This document shows, piece after piece, positions 41,186-54,210 of a stretch of 64,000 nt of DNA; the stretch's first letter is position 1, and each line of letters starts with the position of its first letter. The stretch covers positions 40,660-104,659 of the forward strand of contig JAQFVV010013289.1 in assembly GCA_028023455.1 (NCBI GenBank), written 5' to 3'. The notes beneath the pieces are model-generated. The model was not told where the DNA came from. It did not search any database and saw only the letters and a list, made by a program, of their open reading frames with translations. The translations under genes were made by a program, and so were the position numbers. The stretch is from Epiperipatus broadwayi. Its lineage: Eukaryota > Onychophora > Udeonychophora > Euonychophora > Peripatidae.

Positions 41186-43156
41186 TACTTTATCTGCTTC
41201 AAAAGCAACCATTGGAAAATCAAAACTAAAATGTATATTTTTAGAGATTTTCAAACAGAGAGAAAACCATATTTAAAAATTTTGGATTTTTTATGTATTA
41301 GCTGTACATGCCATAACACATGTACTTGATTATTAGTAGAAGTTGTAACAATTTATTTAAAAAATAGTTTAGATTGCAATAAGCTTTTTTTGGTTGAGTG
41401 TGATCTATTTTAAAAGCTGAAACTGATTTTCCCATTTACTTAAATTTAATTAATGTTTAAAAATAGATAATAGCCCTGATTGGATTTTGTTTTCAATTAA
41501 GATTAAGTGGGAGATAGAGATTAACCTTGGTCAAAAATTTTTAATTAATGTTAGGTGTGAGATAAAAATTTCATATAAAAACTTCATGTTTTGACTGTGA
41601 TTCTATGATGCTTTTACATTTGCTAATGGTGGATTGCTGATATTCTAAATTTTATATTTGCTAATGGTGGGTGGCAGATGTCTTATATTTTTGACAATTG
41701 CTGATCATGTCTTATATTACAACTCTGATATAGTATATATTTCATGAATGAAAAATTACTAGCGATTATTTGATGAGCTAATAGAAACCATCCATTTGCA
41801 TGCCATAAATATGTGCCATAAACCTTCCTAAAAGTATGCAGTGCTAAACTAATCCAAAGATGAACTGAAGCTTAACAATTGTAACATCATGAACATAACC
41901 TAAATGTCTAGTCCAGAACTGATCCTAAAGATTGCTTTCATATTCCCAAGCAGGTACATGGAAATGGTAAACCTTCATAATGGACTATTTCTATGTAGAC
42001 CTGAATATTGCACATCATGCTGGAAGAAATCAATCAGACTGAACATTAATGCCTCTTAAGTTAACAAACTTTTTATATCATAACCAGGGATTACAATTTC
42101 TTAGTCTAAATCTATTTGCTTAAGTGTCAGCTTAATATAAAAAAATATGCACTAGAATAAATTATGTATAATCAATTAAATATCATTAAGTAATTTATAA
42201 ATATGTTTTTATTATATGTATTGTAGTCATAGTTTTAAAATTTTATATTTTAAATTTATTTGTCCAAGAGAGTATTACCAGTTTATATTTTATACTTATT
42301 GCTTTTCTTTATTATATCATTTCTTATTGTTAGAAGATTTGGAAGATACTATTAGATTTCTTTTTAACTCACCTGTTCCCTATTTTTGATTAAAATTAAT
42401 TTAGTTAATATGTGTTTGCATTTTATGCAAACTGTAATTTTTTTGACTAGTGATTTGTTGATTATTTAGTTATTTTTTTATTAAATTGTGGAGACTTTGT
42501 TTTGTACTAATTAAGATTATATAAAATTGTAATCTTTTCGCTTTTTGTTGGAATCACTTTTAAGTTCACACTAGTTGATTTCTTATGAGTGTCTGCAGGT
42601 ATATGATATCTTTATCATGTCCTGAAATTTTGCTGGATTTTAGGAAAAGCTTACTCTACATTCTTTTTTAACTTCCATACAAGATCATTTTCTTTTGAAA
42701 TCTTTAAATAAAGAAAACTGGAATTTGTTTACATAAATCACTGGCAGGAAGAAATCATAATTCCTTTGAATTGGTAGGTGAGAAAACAAAATTAACTGTC
42801 AAAGTGTTTAATATGACAATGCTCATATACACTCTCTGATAAACCAGGTTGAGGAATTCAAGTCAAATCTTTATATTTTGTCTGACTAATATTTATTTTG
42901 GAATTTAATAAAGTATTAAGAATTACAATTGCTTCTGGCTGACATTTGTCTCTGTGTCCTTTTCTCGATAGTCTGAACAAATGTTAAAGATCTCTTTCTC
43001 TCCCTGAGTCTATCTGGTATCATCCACTATCATCAACCTTTAGATCACCATAAAATAAATTTTCTAAGTTGACAGTAACCTAGTGGCACCCTTGGTGATA
43101 AAAAGTGAAAACAGAATGATTTGTTTTAACTTTGTAAATTTCAATTTACCAGTACA
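41186..43156 (+). repeat. 3' LTR of the decayed LTR retrotransposon
   Basis: Direct repeat of 37,705-39,668, length 1,971 bp, ending CAGTACA at 43,156. Its first base pair reads TA where the partner has TG. Together with the 1.5-kb interior the two LTRs define a ~5.45-kb element, large LTRs around a nearly gutted interior. Confidence 0.85.
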
Positions 43157-43470
43157 ATATTAATTCTAATATTCTCAAAGATAAATGATGAATTCATAAT
43201 ATTATTTCTGGTAGCTTCCATGAAATAAAAATATATATTTAGCTATTATATTTTTATTACATGAAGGATAGTACATCAACATAGGTCCATTATTTAATAC
43301 TTCTTCAGATCATAACTGTGCATTATCAATTCAAAATTTTCATATCAAAAAGAAGCTTCATGTCTATTATTTTACTGTTTTCTACCGTGTTATGCCATTA
43401 AATTTTAGCCATTTATACATTTCATCTTTGTAATAAACAACTTTGTATTTGATTGCCACATGTATACCAT

Positions 43471-43702
43471 ATAATACTAAACCATCCTTGCATTATACTA
43501 CTGTTACATAATGCTTTATTGACAACCCTCTTTTACAGGTTACAGTTTTGATTGCTCCAGAAATCTTCTTCAGAACTTTAAATTAGGAGAAATAAAGTTC
43601 TGAAGAAGATTATTGGGGCAATTGAAACTGTAAACTGTAAAAGAGGGTGGTAAATAAAGCATTGTCTAACAGTAGTAAAGTGCATGGATGATTTAGTATT
43701 AC
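43471..43702. mobile_element. inverted PLE-like termini with hammerhead-like core
   Basis: The arms 43,471-43,580 and 43,594-43,702 are imperfect inverted copies around a 13-bp loop. The plus-strand arm contains CTGAAGA at 43,600-43,606 and GAAAC at 43,624-43,628, the two conserved boxes of hammerhead ribozymes. The other arm carries the same words with AAAAC. Between the boxes the ancestral sequence can be read as a GATT/AATC stem. Known PLE terminal repeats have this CTGAAGAAG...GAAAC layout followed by AAATAAAG-type ends, and the GGTAAATAAAGC here fits. No coding part is present. The stem II of the plus arm is no longer perfect. Confidence 0.6.
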
Positions 43703-46700
43703 ATGATAACTTTGTATTTGATGATCGTCCACTATTACATAAACTATTGACACAACATCGGAATTGTTTGCACACACAAATATGATTAAATGTTATAATG
43801 ACATGAAAGACAAAGAAATTATGAAGTGTTATCTTTAATGGAAATTGTATAATCATTAAATTATATAGATGAATACAAATGAGCACAGTTATATTTGACA
43901 CTTTATGTATTTGTTAAACTTATAAAACTGTATGTGTCACTAAAACTGGATATAGATATTACTTTAGCATATATGGCTTATAAGAAATTTATCTCAAATT
44001 TTCATGTATTGAATTTGTTACTAAAAAGATATATGAATGACAATTAGTATTAACAACATATTATTTCATTGATATTATGGTCCATAACTTTAATTGAAAT
44101 GTGCTATCAAAATATGGCTGTAAATCATGTTGTATCTCATCTCACCTTTCACTAATGGACTAATTCATATTCCAACTTATTTTGAAGACATCATAAGATT
44201 GAGCATTTATGATCACATTCAAATAGATAAATGAATGGACACATATTTCCAATGTCATATATAGACAAAGTGTGATTAAGTACAGTGAATCATATTGATT
44301 TTATTGTGGAAGGGATTTATGATTATAAGAATTCAATTCATTTGGAGGTAAGGAAATGGCAATAAATTGTTGTTAAACGTGAATGGCAATAAAAGCAGTG
44401 AGAAAACTTCATATTAGAAATGAAAAGTTCTAGATCCTAAACTAAACACGGTGCAAGTTCCTCTCGAACATCCAGAAATATTTCCATTTTTATTGCTGAG
44501 AGAAGTTGTCATGGTACAACTGGAAGTGTTGGGTAAACTTGAAATCCCTTTCATTAATAATTGCAACAGATGGAACAATTATCACGGGATATTCACAGCT
44601 AGTATTATTAATGTATCAATAAATATTTTTAAAAATCCAAATATGAATAATTACTCGTTAACGAAAAGGCATAATCTTCTTTCATAAATTGTTCACATCT
44701 ATGTTAGTAAAAAATTGGCAGCTAACATTATTAGCACATAAATAGAAACTTAAACAATAAAATGCTAGTAGTGAATTGTTAACTATACAAAACAATCTAA
44801 AAAAAAATTGTTTTCTTTCTTACAGTAAAATGAGATAAAAAAAACATTAAAATGGCTATAATTGGCTCGTTAGGAAATTTTTATCGAAATTGTCATAAAA
44901 TTGGCTATCTTACATAAATCAAATGTTTTCTAGATGTAGTCTAATCAAATTAGAAGGCCTGAATAAAATTCTCAATATTTGAGTTTATATGCACATCTCA
45001 GACCCATAGGATATTACTTGTAAATGCAACCTCCACATTGGTGATTAAAATTAATTTTGATAAAGCATTATATCTATTGTCAAGTCTTTTCAGTCCAAAA
45101 CTCTTAATAATAATGCCAAGATATCAATTCAATATCTGTACCCAAAGGGGATAAATACCAAGAGAAGTGATTGATGATAAGCTGGGATAAAACCTAAACC
45201 AATTCATGAAAATAAGAGTGCTATTGCTAATAGATACCCAAGTTTTATATTGCACGTGAAATGGATTCACCAAATTGGTTCTGGCAGTTGTAACAAAATT
45301 AAAAGTATTGCTAAAAGTGATTGTTCAAACAGCTGATAGTTACAAATACCAAAAATAAGTTGAACTATATATTATCATTCAACAAGTGTCAACAACCACT
45401 AGTGAAGAGTCATCAACCATATGTGAATAGTCCATAATAAGCAATATTGGTTCTACAACATCAAAGTTAGCAGAACAACACAAGAAGATTCCAGATAATG
45501 ATAAATTTAGTGAATATGATGAAACCATAAAGTAATGAAGACATCTGTTATTACAACTATTGACTAATCATTGGCCAGGATAAGGTAATTTTACATATCA
45601 ACATTTTTCTAGTTAATAATCCATCATATCTCAATAAATTTAAGCATTTATCACTGAAGACCAATAAATTGACTATAGGTAACATATATCCAATTGTTGA
45701 TACATATCAATGGGTGATGGTGCTCAGTGAATCTAATTGTTTACATTGTGAGATTTGACTATAAATAATCAGTTAAGTTTGAAGTAAAGGAGACAACTGT
45801 AAATTATTGTCAAACCCATAATACACTATGCAAGATATTTATTATATGGTGAAGGAAGTGAGGTAAGTTCACATTATAACTTTACACTGCTAGAACCTAA
45901 ATTAGATATGAAAGTATGTTATCACTGACCAACAATCTGTCACATTATCTACTTATGAGGCAAACTGTCACTCTAAAGGTGAAAGTGGTAGATAACCTAG
46001 AAAAACAACCTAAGGTCTCTTACTTAATAGTTGATGACAACCAGATGCTATACCTCATGAATTGTATCAGATGAAGGTATAAACATTGTATATCTTGTAA
46101 ATATACATTTGTATATTAGTTTTCATTAATAAATATTTAATTACATTATTTGGAATTTCTGTATATGATCATTATGCATTAAACACAACAAAACATTAAC
46201 TGAATTATTTAAATTAAAGGTTAAAGATAATTCAAGATCTAGATATAAGCACAGATGTAATGATGGTTAAACTGACATTTATTATGAGAATTACCGAAGT
46301 TTTTAAACAATACTTAACATCAATTTAGGATCTCTAAAATTATTTCATATAAAATTTTAGTTCGTAAATAAATAAATAAAAATCATTTTTAACATGTAAT
46401 AAATGTATATTTATAATCCATTCCAATTCAAATTAAGTTATTATGCAAAATGATGGCGTAACTGATTGCATGCTTGTGAATATCTTGTGATGTAGCATGT
46501 TGAAAATAAGGGTTATAAAGTTTTCAGATAATAATCAAGAAATATTTGATTTTTTTTTTTTTTACTTTACTGCTGTTTTTATTAAACAAAAGTTATTATT
46601 TCAATTAGATATAATTAAAAAGTTATATTATATACCTCCATGCATATTGTAGCAACATTTAAATAACGTTTTTGTAACTTCCAGAAGAAAAAAATATTTA

Positions 46701-46908
46701 ATAAATAATATTAAAGTTAAATAATTATAATTAAGTTGATCAATAATCCAATAAAATATATAAAAAATATTTAAATTTTTATACTATAACTTTGATGATT
46801 ATACATCAATTTATTTAAAATTGTAATGCACTTTTAGATTATTAATTCAATCAATCAAAGACTGCTAATTTATTCATAAACGAAGTTCAAAATTTAATTT
46901 CTTTACAG
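43703..46908. other. AT-rich DNA with one doubtful frame (44,451-44,687)
   Basis: A 78-codon plus-strand frame at 44,451-44,687 (starting near VPLEHPEIFPFLLL) looks slightly more protein-like than background but has no recognisable domain or splice sites. The part 45,340-46,080 is less AT-rich, stop-rich in all frames and could be an unrecognisable old retroelement. Nothing else can be supported. Confidence 0.35.
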
Positions 46909-47098
46909 CAAGATTGAGCAGAGTCAATATATTTAAACTATTGCCTACAAATTCTATGATTAGTTCTTTTGAAAATCATTTGTATCAATTAAGTCATAAG
47001 CTCCAATATTTTTTAAGGACACAAATAATCATCAAAATTGTGGAACAAGAAAACCATTTTTTATTTCTAAATTTTTATGTTCTTGATCAAATGAAATA
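46909..47098 (+). CDS. candidate terminal exon of an unknown gene
   Basis: An acceptor with a clear pyrimidine tract (TTTAATTTCTTTACAG) precedes a frame entered in phase 1. It runs for 62 codons to TAA at 47,096-47,098 and overlaps an AATAAA. The peptide begins RLSRVNIFKLLPTN, continues with a mixed hydrophobic segment and ends NFYVLDQMK. It contains no cysteine and has no recognised domain. No upstream exon with a matching phase was identified. A chance frame in AT-rich DNA cannot be excluded, and the tRNA-derived SINE starts only about 20 bp after the stop. Confidence 0.3.
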
Positions 47099-47119
47099 AA
47101 ATTGTTTGACGTTAAAATC

Positions 47120-47195
47120 AAGCGTTCGCCTTGCAAGCAAGTAGTTTGTTGTAGTTGGTTGTGGGTTCGCGCCCGGCCGATGCTATGACATATGA
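47120..47195 (+). mobile_element. tRNA-derived SINE copy, 5'-damaged
   Basis: The B box (GGGTTCGCGCC) and the family-specific end CGGCCGATGCTATGACA are present and match the minus-strand element at 1,806-1,904. The A-box half has been lost or rearranged (AAGCGTTCGCCTTGCAAGC). It ends in an A-rich stretch passing into a short TA run. No target duplication was found. Confidence 0.65.
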
Positions 47196-47979
47196 AAAAT
47201 ATATATATATATATTATTGAGATTTTAATTTTAACATAATTCTATGAATACAAACTAATATTAATAAATTGTTTTTATTGATTGCATAAAACATTAATTT
47301 ATAGTTAAATATTATAATAGTAACTATGCTGAATATGTGTAGAAAATAGAACGAGAATGTCTTGATAAAAGTGGGAGAAAAATCAGTTGCAAGATTTGAC
47401 GAAAAACACAGAATAAAAAATACTGCTATAGAATGAGTTTTACCATGACAATAGATATTAATCTATGAACCACAAACATAGAAAATCCTGTTCGATTAAT
47501 CTGATTGGTATTTTGTATTTCTTCTGCAAAAAAATTGTTTCGGAACTATTACACTAACATATATCATTGTATCTCTCCAATGCATATATTTATCATATGT
47601 TCTCATTGCTTATTTTAGAATGTCTTTGAGAATATTTATAAAGTAAAATCCATGAAGCCATCCCACTAAATCCACTCTTGAGCTCATTATTAAACACACT
47701 TGAGAAAATGTTGTATTACTCATGGATTGCATGTCCAACCTAACAAAAGATATTATTTTATAATAGTATATCATATAGTAGAAACATTCGAAAATGAAGA
47801 ACATCTTCGTTAGATTTACGATGTTGGCATTGAGCATTATTAAGAAAGGTGTTGTTTTTGTTTTTTTTTAATTTCACTATACCATACAACAAAAGTCAAT
47901 CAAATCAAAGTGTTATATATAATTAAAGTAGTTATTTTCACTGTTTTGAAATATGTTATCTTTTGACCTATACAAAGAT

Positions 47980-48790
47980 ACAGCAGGAAAGTGTAGTCTG
48001 TGTTTCATTCCAATAATTTTTGTACACCTTTCTACTTGTAAAACTACCTAAGTATTTCATATCGGTTTATATTTTCATGTAGAAACCATCCAAGCAAATA
48101 ATTTCTTTTACTATCACTGGCTCAATGCATACTTTACTTTATTATACTTTAATTATTATTCAATGTGTGAATGTATATGTACATTCAAAAACTTTAAGTA
48201 CATTCTGTAAATTGCTTTTGATGTTAAAAAATACCACAATCATCAGCATATTGGAAATCCAGTACTCAAGAAGTTGAAGGGATTTTTCCAATTTTAATTC
48301 ATTAATATTACAAATTCCACCATCAAACTGTATGCAATCTGATTGCTGATTTAATAAGCTAATTATAAACAGTTTCATAAACCACAATCATAAAATTTAA
48401 AACAATGTTGAAGCAAGAGTATGTTCCTTGTTAAAGTCATTTCAATTTTTTTTCGCATTTAAGAAATGTAATTATAAAATTTCCTTTTTTATTATGAGGA
48501 AGCTCTAAAATATTTATAAAGGTTAATGGACAACAAACTAATTTCAACTATTGACATAATTTATTTTTATTAACTGATATAAATGTCTTAATAAAATCGA
48601 TGAAAACAATATTAAAATTTCTTGAGGCCATAATTTTTTTGCACTTTTCTAGCAACAAAAATACATTTCTAGAGTTTTTTGTTACTCTGATAATCTTTGG
48701 TAAAAGGTCTTCTATGGCTATTAGCAATCTGCTAAACATATAGTCTAAGTTAAAGTACCATTTGCATAATATGTATTGATAATAGAGTGC
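47980..48790 (-). pseudogene. LINE reverse transcriptase remnant
   Basis: Minus-strand frames read VFIDFIKTFISVNKNKL (the F-D-x-x-K-A-F-D block, Asp lost) near 48,560-48,610. Next comes a DGGICNINELKLEKS-like block near 48,300, then FQYADDCGIF near 48,235-48,260 with the catalytic DD intact, and a KYLGSFTS block near 48,055. The order is that of a LINE RT and thumb, with stops and shifts between all blocks. The family differs from the RTE copies and resembles L1/Jockey-group elements with a conserved D-G-x-L-F-N-L insert. Confidence 0.7.
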
Positions 48791-50632
48791 TAATGTTATC
48801 TATTGTTTGTGTTTTATAAAACTAGAACAATTATAGCATTCTTTAGATGGGTGGCATAATTTCATAAACCCATATATTTTTAAAAAAAATCCAATATTTT
48901 TAAGCAAATATATCACCAGAAGGTTATAAAAATGTATCTCAAAATGTATACCTATTGCAAAGTGGCATACATCTACTTTGCATGGGATTCCATCTATGTA
49001 ACTAATGTTTTACAAACTATGACTGAAGATATCATCTTAAAATTTATTTGCATCTATGTCAAGGTAAAATATGGTAACATTACATACTTGTTAATATTGA
49101 GTTTTTCATTAAAGTTAATTAAGGAAGTAAGTTTCTCATACTGTCATCACTGTTTTATGTCATATTAAAATAAAATGATTGTGCGAAAGACCACAATAGC
49201 ACTTCGTATTTATAACTGAAGATCAAATCAATTAAACATTATTAATCATTTTCAATTTAAACGGAATGGGTGTTATTAGCTATTTAATGCATTGCATACA
49301 GCCAATAAGAAAAATGAAAAAATATTCACATAATGCAGAAAGATTTTCTATATTTTTCACAAGGTCGCATAAGACGTATTTTAAAGTTGGTGTAATTGGA
49401 GTTGTCAATATGACTATCTGTATATACAAATATACGAATATTCAGGTGAAAATTTTATTTTGAAGTACTACTACAGTTTTTATAAACAATCGTATAAATT
49501 AAATAAAATTTATTCTTTCTATATTAAATTATATTGTGCTGTTTATACAAAATACTTGATATTAAAAACAAAACATATTATAAGACAATGACCTAAATAT
49601 GGGAACTAGGTAAGATTTACAAAATGTTGTGAATGTGATACATCAGATGTAATAATATTATTAATATTTAAACATTGTAAGATAATTCAGATTTATATTT
49701 TTGTAGGACATCGATGTGGTATAGAAAAGATAAGTATTTGAAGGCACCTTAACCAAAATTTAGTCAAACTAGGAAATTGTTGTTAAATTACTGGAAAAAA
49801 AAACATTTTGATCATACAATTGGAAAGTATTTAAAAATTAAAGTAAAATAAATAAATTTAAAAGTGTTCTTATAAATGAGAACTTTAAAATATGGACCTG
49901 TAAAAAATGCAGAGAAAAATATCTAGAGTTAATGCAAACATCTTCACAGAAAATAAATATGAAATCATTCAAACAAACCAATAGCATATCCATAATTATA
50001 TCCATGAATATTTTTTTTTTAATTTTCTAATCTGTTTAAGGTAAAAAACTTAATTATGAATATAAAATATTATGGGAAATATATGTTCAAAATCTATTAT
50101 GAAAGCAAAAAAACATTTGAGTGTGATTTTGACTTTGACAATTAGAAAATTCTATCATCTATGCTGATGTTGACAGAAAGTCACTTGTGGCACATTATAA
50201 GTTAAAAGAGACTGCAAAAGATGAAAATATATGTGCAGAAAATTTTGAATTTAATTTGTAAGATACTGCCAAATGTAGATTTTTTGGAATGCAAATTTTA
50301 TATATGGATTGAACTATGAATATACCATTAAATAAGTACAAAATGAAGAATATATGACCAAAAGTGACAGATAGAGGCTGCAACATGTAGATATATTTTT
50401 TTTAATAATCATGCATTTGGTTTTAATAAAATGAAATCATCTCTTTTACTATTCACTGCTTGTATAACAATTAATGCTTCTTTAATCTTTTCACATCTTG
50501 ATTCATCAATATATAATAACATATATCCACAAAAATTGATACATAACATTACTTTTTGCTTGACAAATATGACATTTTTATAATTATTCACTAACTTATT
50601 AACATTATTTGTAACAGAAATAAAAAACATTA
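48791..50632. other. AT-rich DNA with low-value frames
   Basis: Frames at 48,932-49,168, 49,266-49,463, 50,195-50,386 and 50,409-50,639 are all short and AT-driven. The 49,266 frame ends at a fair donor (ATTCAG|GTGAAA) and could be an exon, but no domain or acceptor supports it. No repeat structure was seen. Confidence 0.35.
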
Positions 50633-50708
50633 AAACCATCGTTTTATATATATATTATAACCTACATATAAACCATCGTTTTATATATATATTATAACCT
50701 ACACTCCC
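50633..50708. repeat. 38-bp tandem duplication at the gypsy edge
   Basis: AAACCATCGTTTTATATATA followed by TATTATAACCTACA occurs twice in a row. The second copy runs directly into the 3' LTR of the minus-strand gypsy element, so the duplication involves the LTR end and blurs its exact boundary. Confidence 0.85.
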
Positions 50709-53228
50709 AACACTGCTCATATACCTTACATGAGCGAAATGCCCAGGCACCAGTCCTATTAATGAATAGAATAATATAACAAAGATATAATATAAAATTA
50801 TTACTGAGACTCTATATTTAAATTTATGTTCAGCTCAGCTCAGTGGGTGGCTATAGGCAGTTCTTAAGATACAAGATAATAAATGAATAAAAGAAGAAAT
50901 ATTATAAAACATTCAATATAATGTAAATTCCTTTGTTAATTGCTCGTGTGATAAAGAATCATAATGTTTATCTTGATACAGTCTATTAAAATATACTTTA
51001 AATCTAATTTCTTCCTTCATCCAAGTATAACATATATCAGCTTGCTATAATTATATTCTTAAACAATTTTATTACTTGGCATATCATAATCTAAACATCT
51101 ACTTTAATGCCAATCAAGAAATAAACAATAAGATCTCAGGGACTTTTAACAAACACAGTTGAATTAAATAAACTACATTGGCCCATAAGTTATAATTCTA
51201 AAGTATGACAAAAGGTAATGAAACAAATTGACTAAATATTTTACTGTGTTTCAGTAATAAGATAATGACAGAAATAGGGTATTTTTAATCTCATATCATC
51301 ATCTAACAAATAGACTGACTTGGCAACCTTTTTAATATGTTTATCCAGTGGCAAATGTCCTTTTATAAATTTTGGATTAAGAAAAACAATTTTGTCAGAC
51401 ACTAGCAAATTTAATATTATAACTCTAAAATAATATATCTATTTTGTAATAGATTTATGAAATGTGGAAATGGAAAAACAGAATGTACACAAGAATAACT
51501 CAAGACACAGTTTTTTAAGATTTTAAATAACTAAAACAAATCATTTATTACAATAAAATAAACTTGGTTTAACATGATATTTACAAATGAACTATTTGTC
51601 TTACATATTTCTTTAAATTATCAAATAAACTTTGAACATCAGTTTGGGATTATCCCTACTATCAAAGCAAATTAATAACAAAACTTAAATATCCTGACTT
51701 CAAACATATGCTTTGCCTACATGTTTCATTTACATAACAATAAATAAATGACATATTATATTATTAGCACAAAAAAAAAAATAGATACTTTCCAGAGGAT
51801 ATTACTGTTGATTGATAAAATAAATCAAATTAATTATATTTGGTTCTCAACAAAGCAACTTTCTTTAATTGACTAAATAATCACTTTCAATTACATATAC
51901 CTTTAATGCATAGCAACAAAATCATGTTTATTCTGGTGATTTGATGATTTATAACTTTTATTTAAATAAATACACTGTATTTTAAAATATTTATTTCCCA
52001 CTTTAATCTCAATACTTTTTTTCTATTAAATGAATGTAATGTATTTCAAAAAACATTTATTCCTCATTTTAATTTCAATATCGCTATACTTTATATAAGC
52101 AATATTATTTATATTATGTGTGTGTGTGTGCATGTTCAAGCAGCAATAATATAAAACAATCTTTCTATAACCTTTCCATTCATCAAGAAAATATCATACA
52201 ATTATTTTATTTTGGACAATGTCATAGTTCATCAATAAAATAAGAAACTAATATTACATCAGCAATTAATCTATCAATTTATCTGGCCACCTATTAATTA
52301 ACACATAGCTATATTTTCATGATTATACATACTATACATTATACGTGATATCTACATGAGGAGCAGATAAACTCTTACTGAAAACTTCTACAATAATTCA
52401 TCTGATTCTAAATATACTTTTGGTGGGGACTTTTTCCTCATCATCTGGGCCCTAAGAAAACATCACTTCAAAACATCATTTAATCATACGCATATAATAT
52501 CAACTAGGCTCTACTCATGGAAAATTATTAACATAGACTAAGTAAGCAAATATTTTATCTGTACAGACATTATAACACAATCAGATTTCTTTCCATTCTC
52601 ATAGCTTTTCTAAATATTAAACATTATAAATACATGCTGGCAGATAAATACATCCAGATAGCATATCAATCCATTCAACTAGGTAGAATATGACAATGTC
52701 CGAAATTTATACATAAAATATTCACAAACTGAACTTTGTCAAACAAATGTCATAATTGTGCAAAACAGACACACATCTGCGAACAAAAATATATATAAAA
52801 TTAACTCTAAATTACACACTATGCAGGCAACATGGTAATTAAATATTGCATTAAGGTATAACATTTAATTTAAAATAAACTTTAGGTTACTTTTAAAATT
52901 TAATATTCATAGTTATTACGAATGAACTTTCTTTCATATCTTGCAAACTATTTCTTTTAAAAATTCGTTGATTTAAAGAAAGAACAAAATTCTCACTTTG
53001 AGATAATAAAGTATGCAAAATAAATATAAACCTCTCTAATAATATATTTAAAAAATATATTTCTATCTTTTACCCTCGTAAAAGAACAATAAGACCTATT
53101 TGAACATAATCAATTTTTACCAGCATATTCCTCATTTGGATATGCTGCAGAGACGGTCTTGAAGAACAAAATTACCCAAATTATATATTAACATAATAAT
53201 AAATAAGCATATCTACCTATCATATACA
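50693..53228 (-). repeat. 3' LTR of the gypsy element
   Basis: About 2,536 bp. On the minus strand it starts TGTATATGATAGG. The other end is uncertain because of the 38-bp tandem duplication. It includes a (GT)n tract near 52,119-52,131. It is the empty-site reference for the insertion found in the partner LTR. Confidence 0.9.
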
Positions 53229-53570
53229 AACATCTGATCCGTCCCACACCACTGATTATCAAGCTGAATGGCATCCTTTGGAACATGTACAAATGGCCTT
53301 GATGACAAAATGCTGTGTACCTTTGGTCCTCTGGGTGCAATGAGATTTTCCAGTAGCTTGCGGTCCGATCAAATGTTGAGAATATGCTTCTCCCTCAAAA
53401 CCCAAGAGGCAATTCCTGAACCGGCAAAGGATGTCATGTTCAGGGACTGTATGTTGGTTTAAAATATGTGCATCTAAGCAGACCCGAAGGGAACCATCTT
53501 TCTTTTTCACAACAACTAGAGGATTAACATAAGGTAGGGGCCAGGCTTGATGATCTACCAATCAATCATC
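53226..53570 (-). pseudogene. gypsy reverse transcriptase, N-terminal third only
   Basis: The minus frame gives LVVVKKKDGSLRVCLDA, the first RT block (substrate-binding Lys and Arg). After a frameshift near 53,395 it gives ASYWKISLHPEDQRYTAF and then a block ending RMPFSLIISG, the second and third RT blocks. The coding sequence then meets the 3' LTR. The catalytic YxDD block that should follow is absent, as are RNase H and integrase. A deletion joining mid-RT to the LTR edge is the simplest explanation. Confidence 0.85.
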
Positions 53571-54210
53571 TTCTGGATCTGTTGTTGGACCTCTGTTTGA
53601 TACTGATGAGGAATTGGATATGTACATTGTTGGAATGTTTCATTGTCCTTCAGTTTGATTCTATGAATGTATCCTTTGATTATGTCCGGTATTTTAGAAA
53701 AAATAAATCTATACTGAGACAACAAATGGGAAAATGGCCCAAGGTATTCTGTGCCAATGATACTCAAACCGTCTAACTTAATTTTAATATTTACATCAAC
53801 TGATTCCTCTAGCATAGCCATTAATTGACTGTCCTGACTAACATAATTTATCCTGAGACAGCAAGTCTCTTCCACATACATAAAAGTTTGGTTACAATAA
53901 TTGATAGTACAATTGTTAAGAGTCATGAAGTCTGAGCCAATTATAACTTCAGACATGATCAAGGATACATGCTCAAGTTCTAAATTATTAATTTTAAAGT
54001 TAATAAAAATCTATTTATTAGATAACTTTACCCTCTTGCCATTGGCCAGAGTTACATGCAGGGACTTCAATGGCAAAATAGGTAACGATTCATTAACTTG
54101 CATAACCCTATGATAGACATCCTCAGATACCAACGAGGCCTGACTACCTTTATCAAACAAGGCATTGATGGTTAATCATAAAATAGTAATTCTGATCACA
54201 GGACAACAGT
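53555..54210 (-). pseudogene. gypsy protease and connection region
   Basis: Minus frames give the retropepsin-like active-site segment ALFDKGSQASLV with its Asp at 54,154-54,152, a flap-like LHVTLANGKRV part, and, past a stop near 54,015, IIGSDFM (the hydrophobic-G-x-D/N motif). The linker follows (HLLSQYRFIFSKIPDII, IHRIKLKDNETF) and runs into RT. The usual D-S/T-G triad reads D-K-G, an uncommon substitution expected to disturb catalysis. The stop within the protease confirms loss of function. Confidence 0.78.

Noticed and set aside
49266-49463. KVGVIGVVN segment resembling a GTPase G1 region
   Set aside because: The Gly-Lys-Ser/Thr of the phosphate-binding loop is absent and no other GTPase motif is near.
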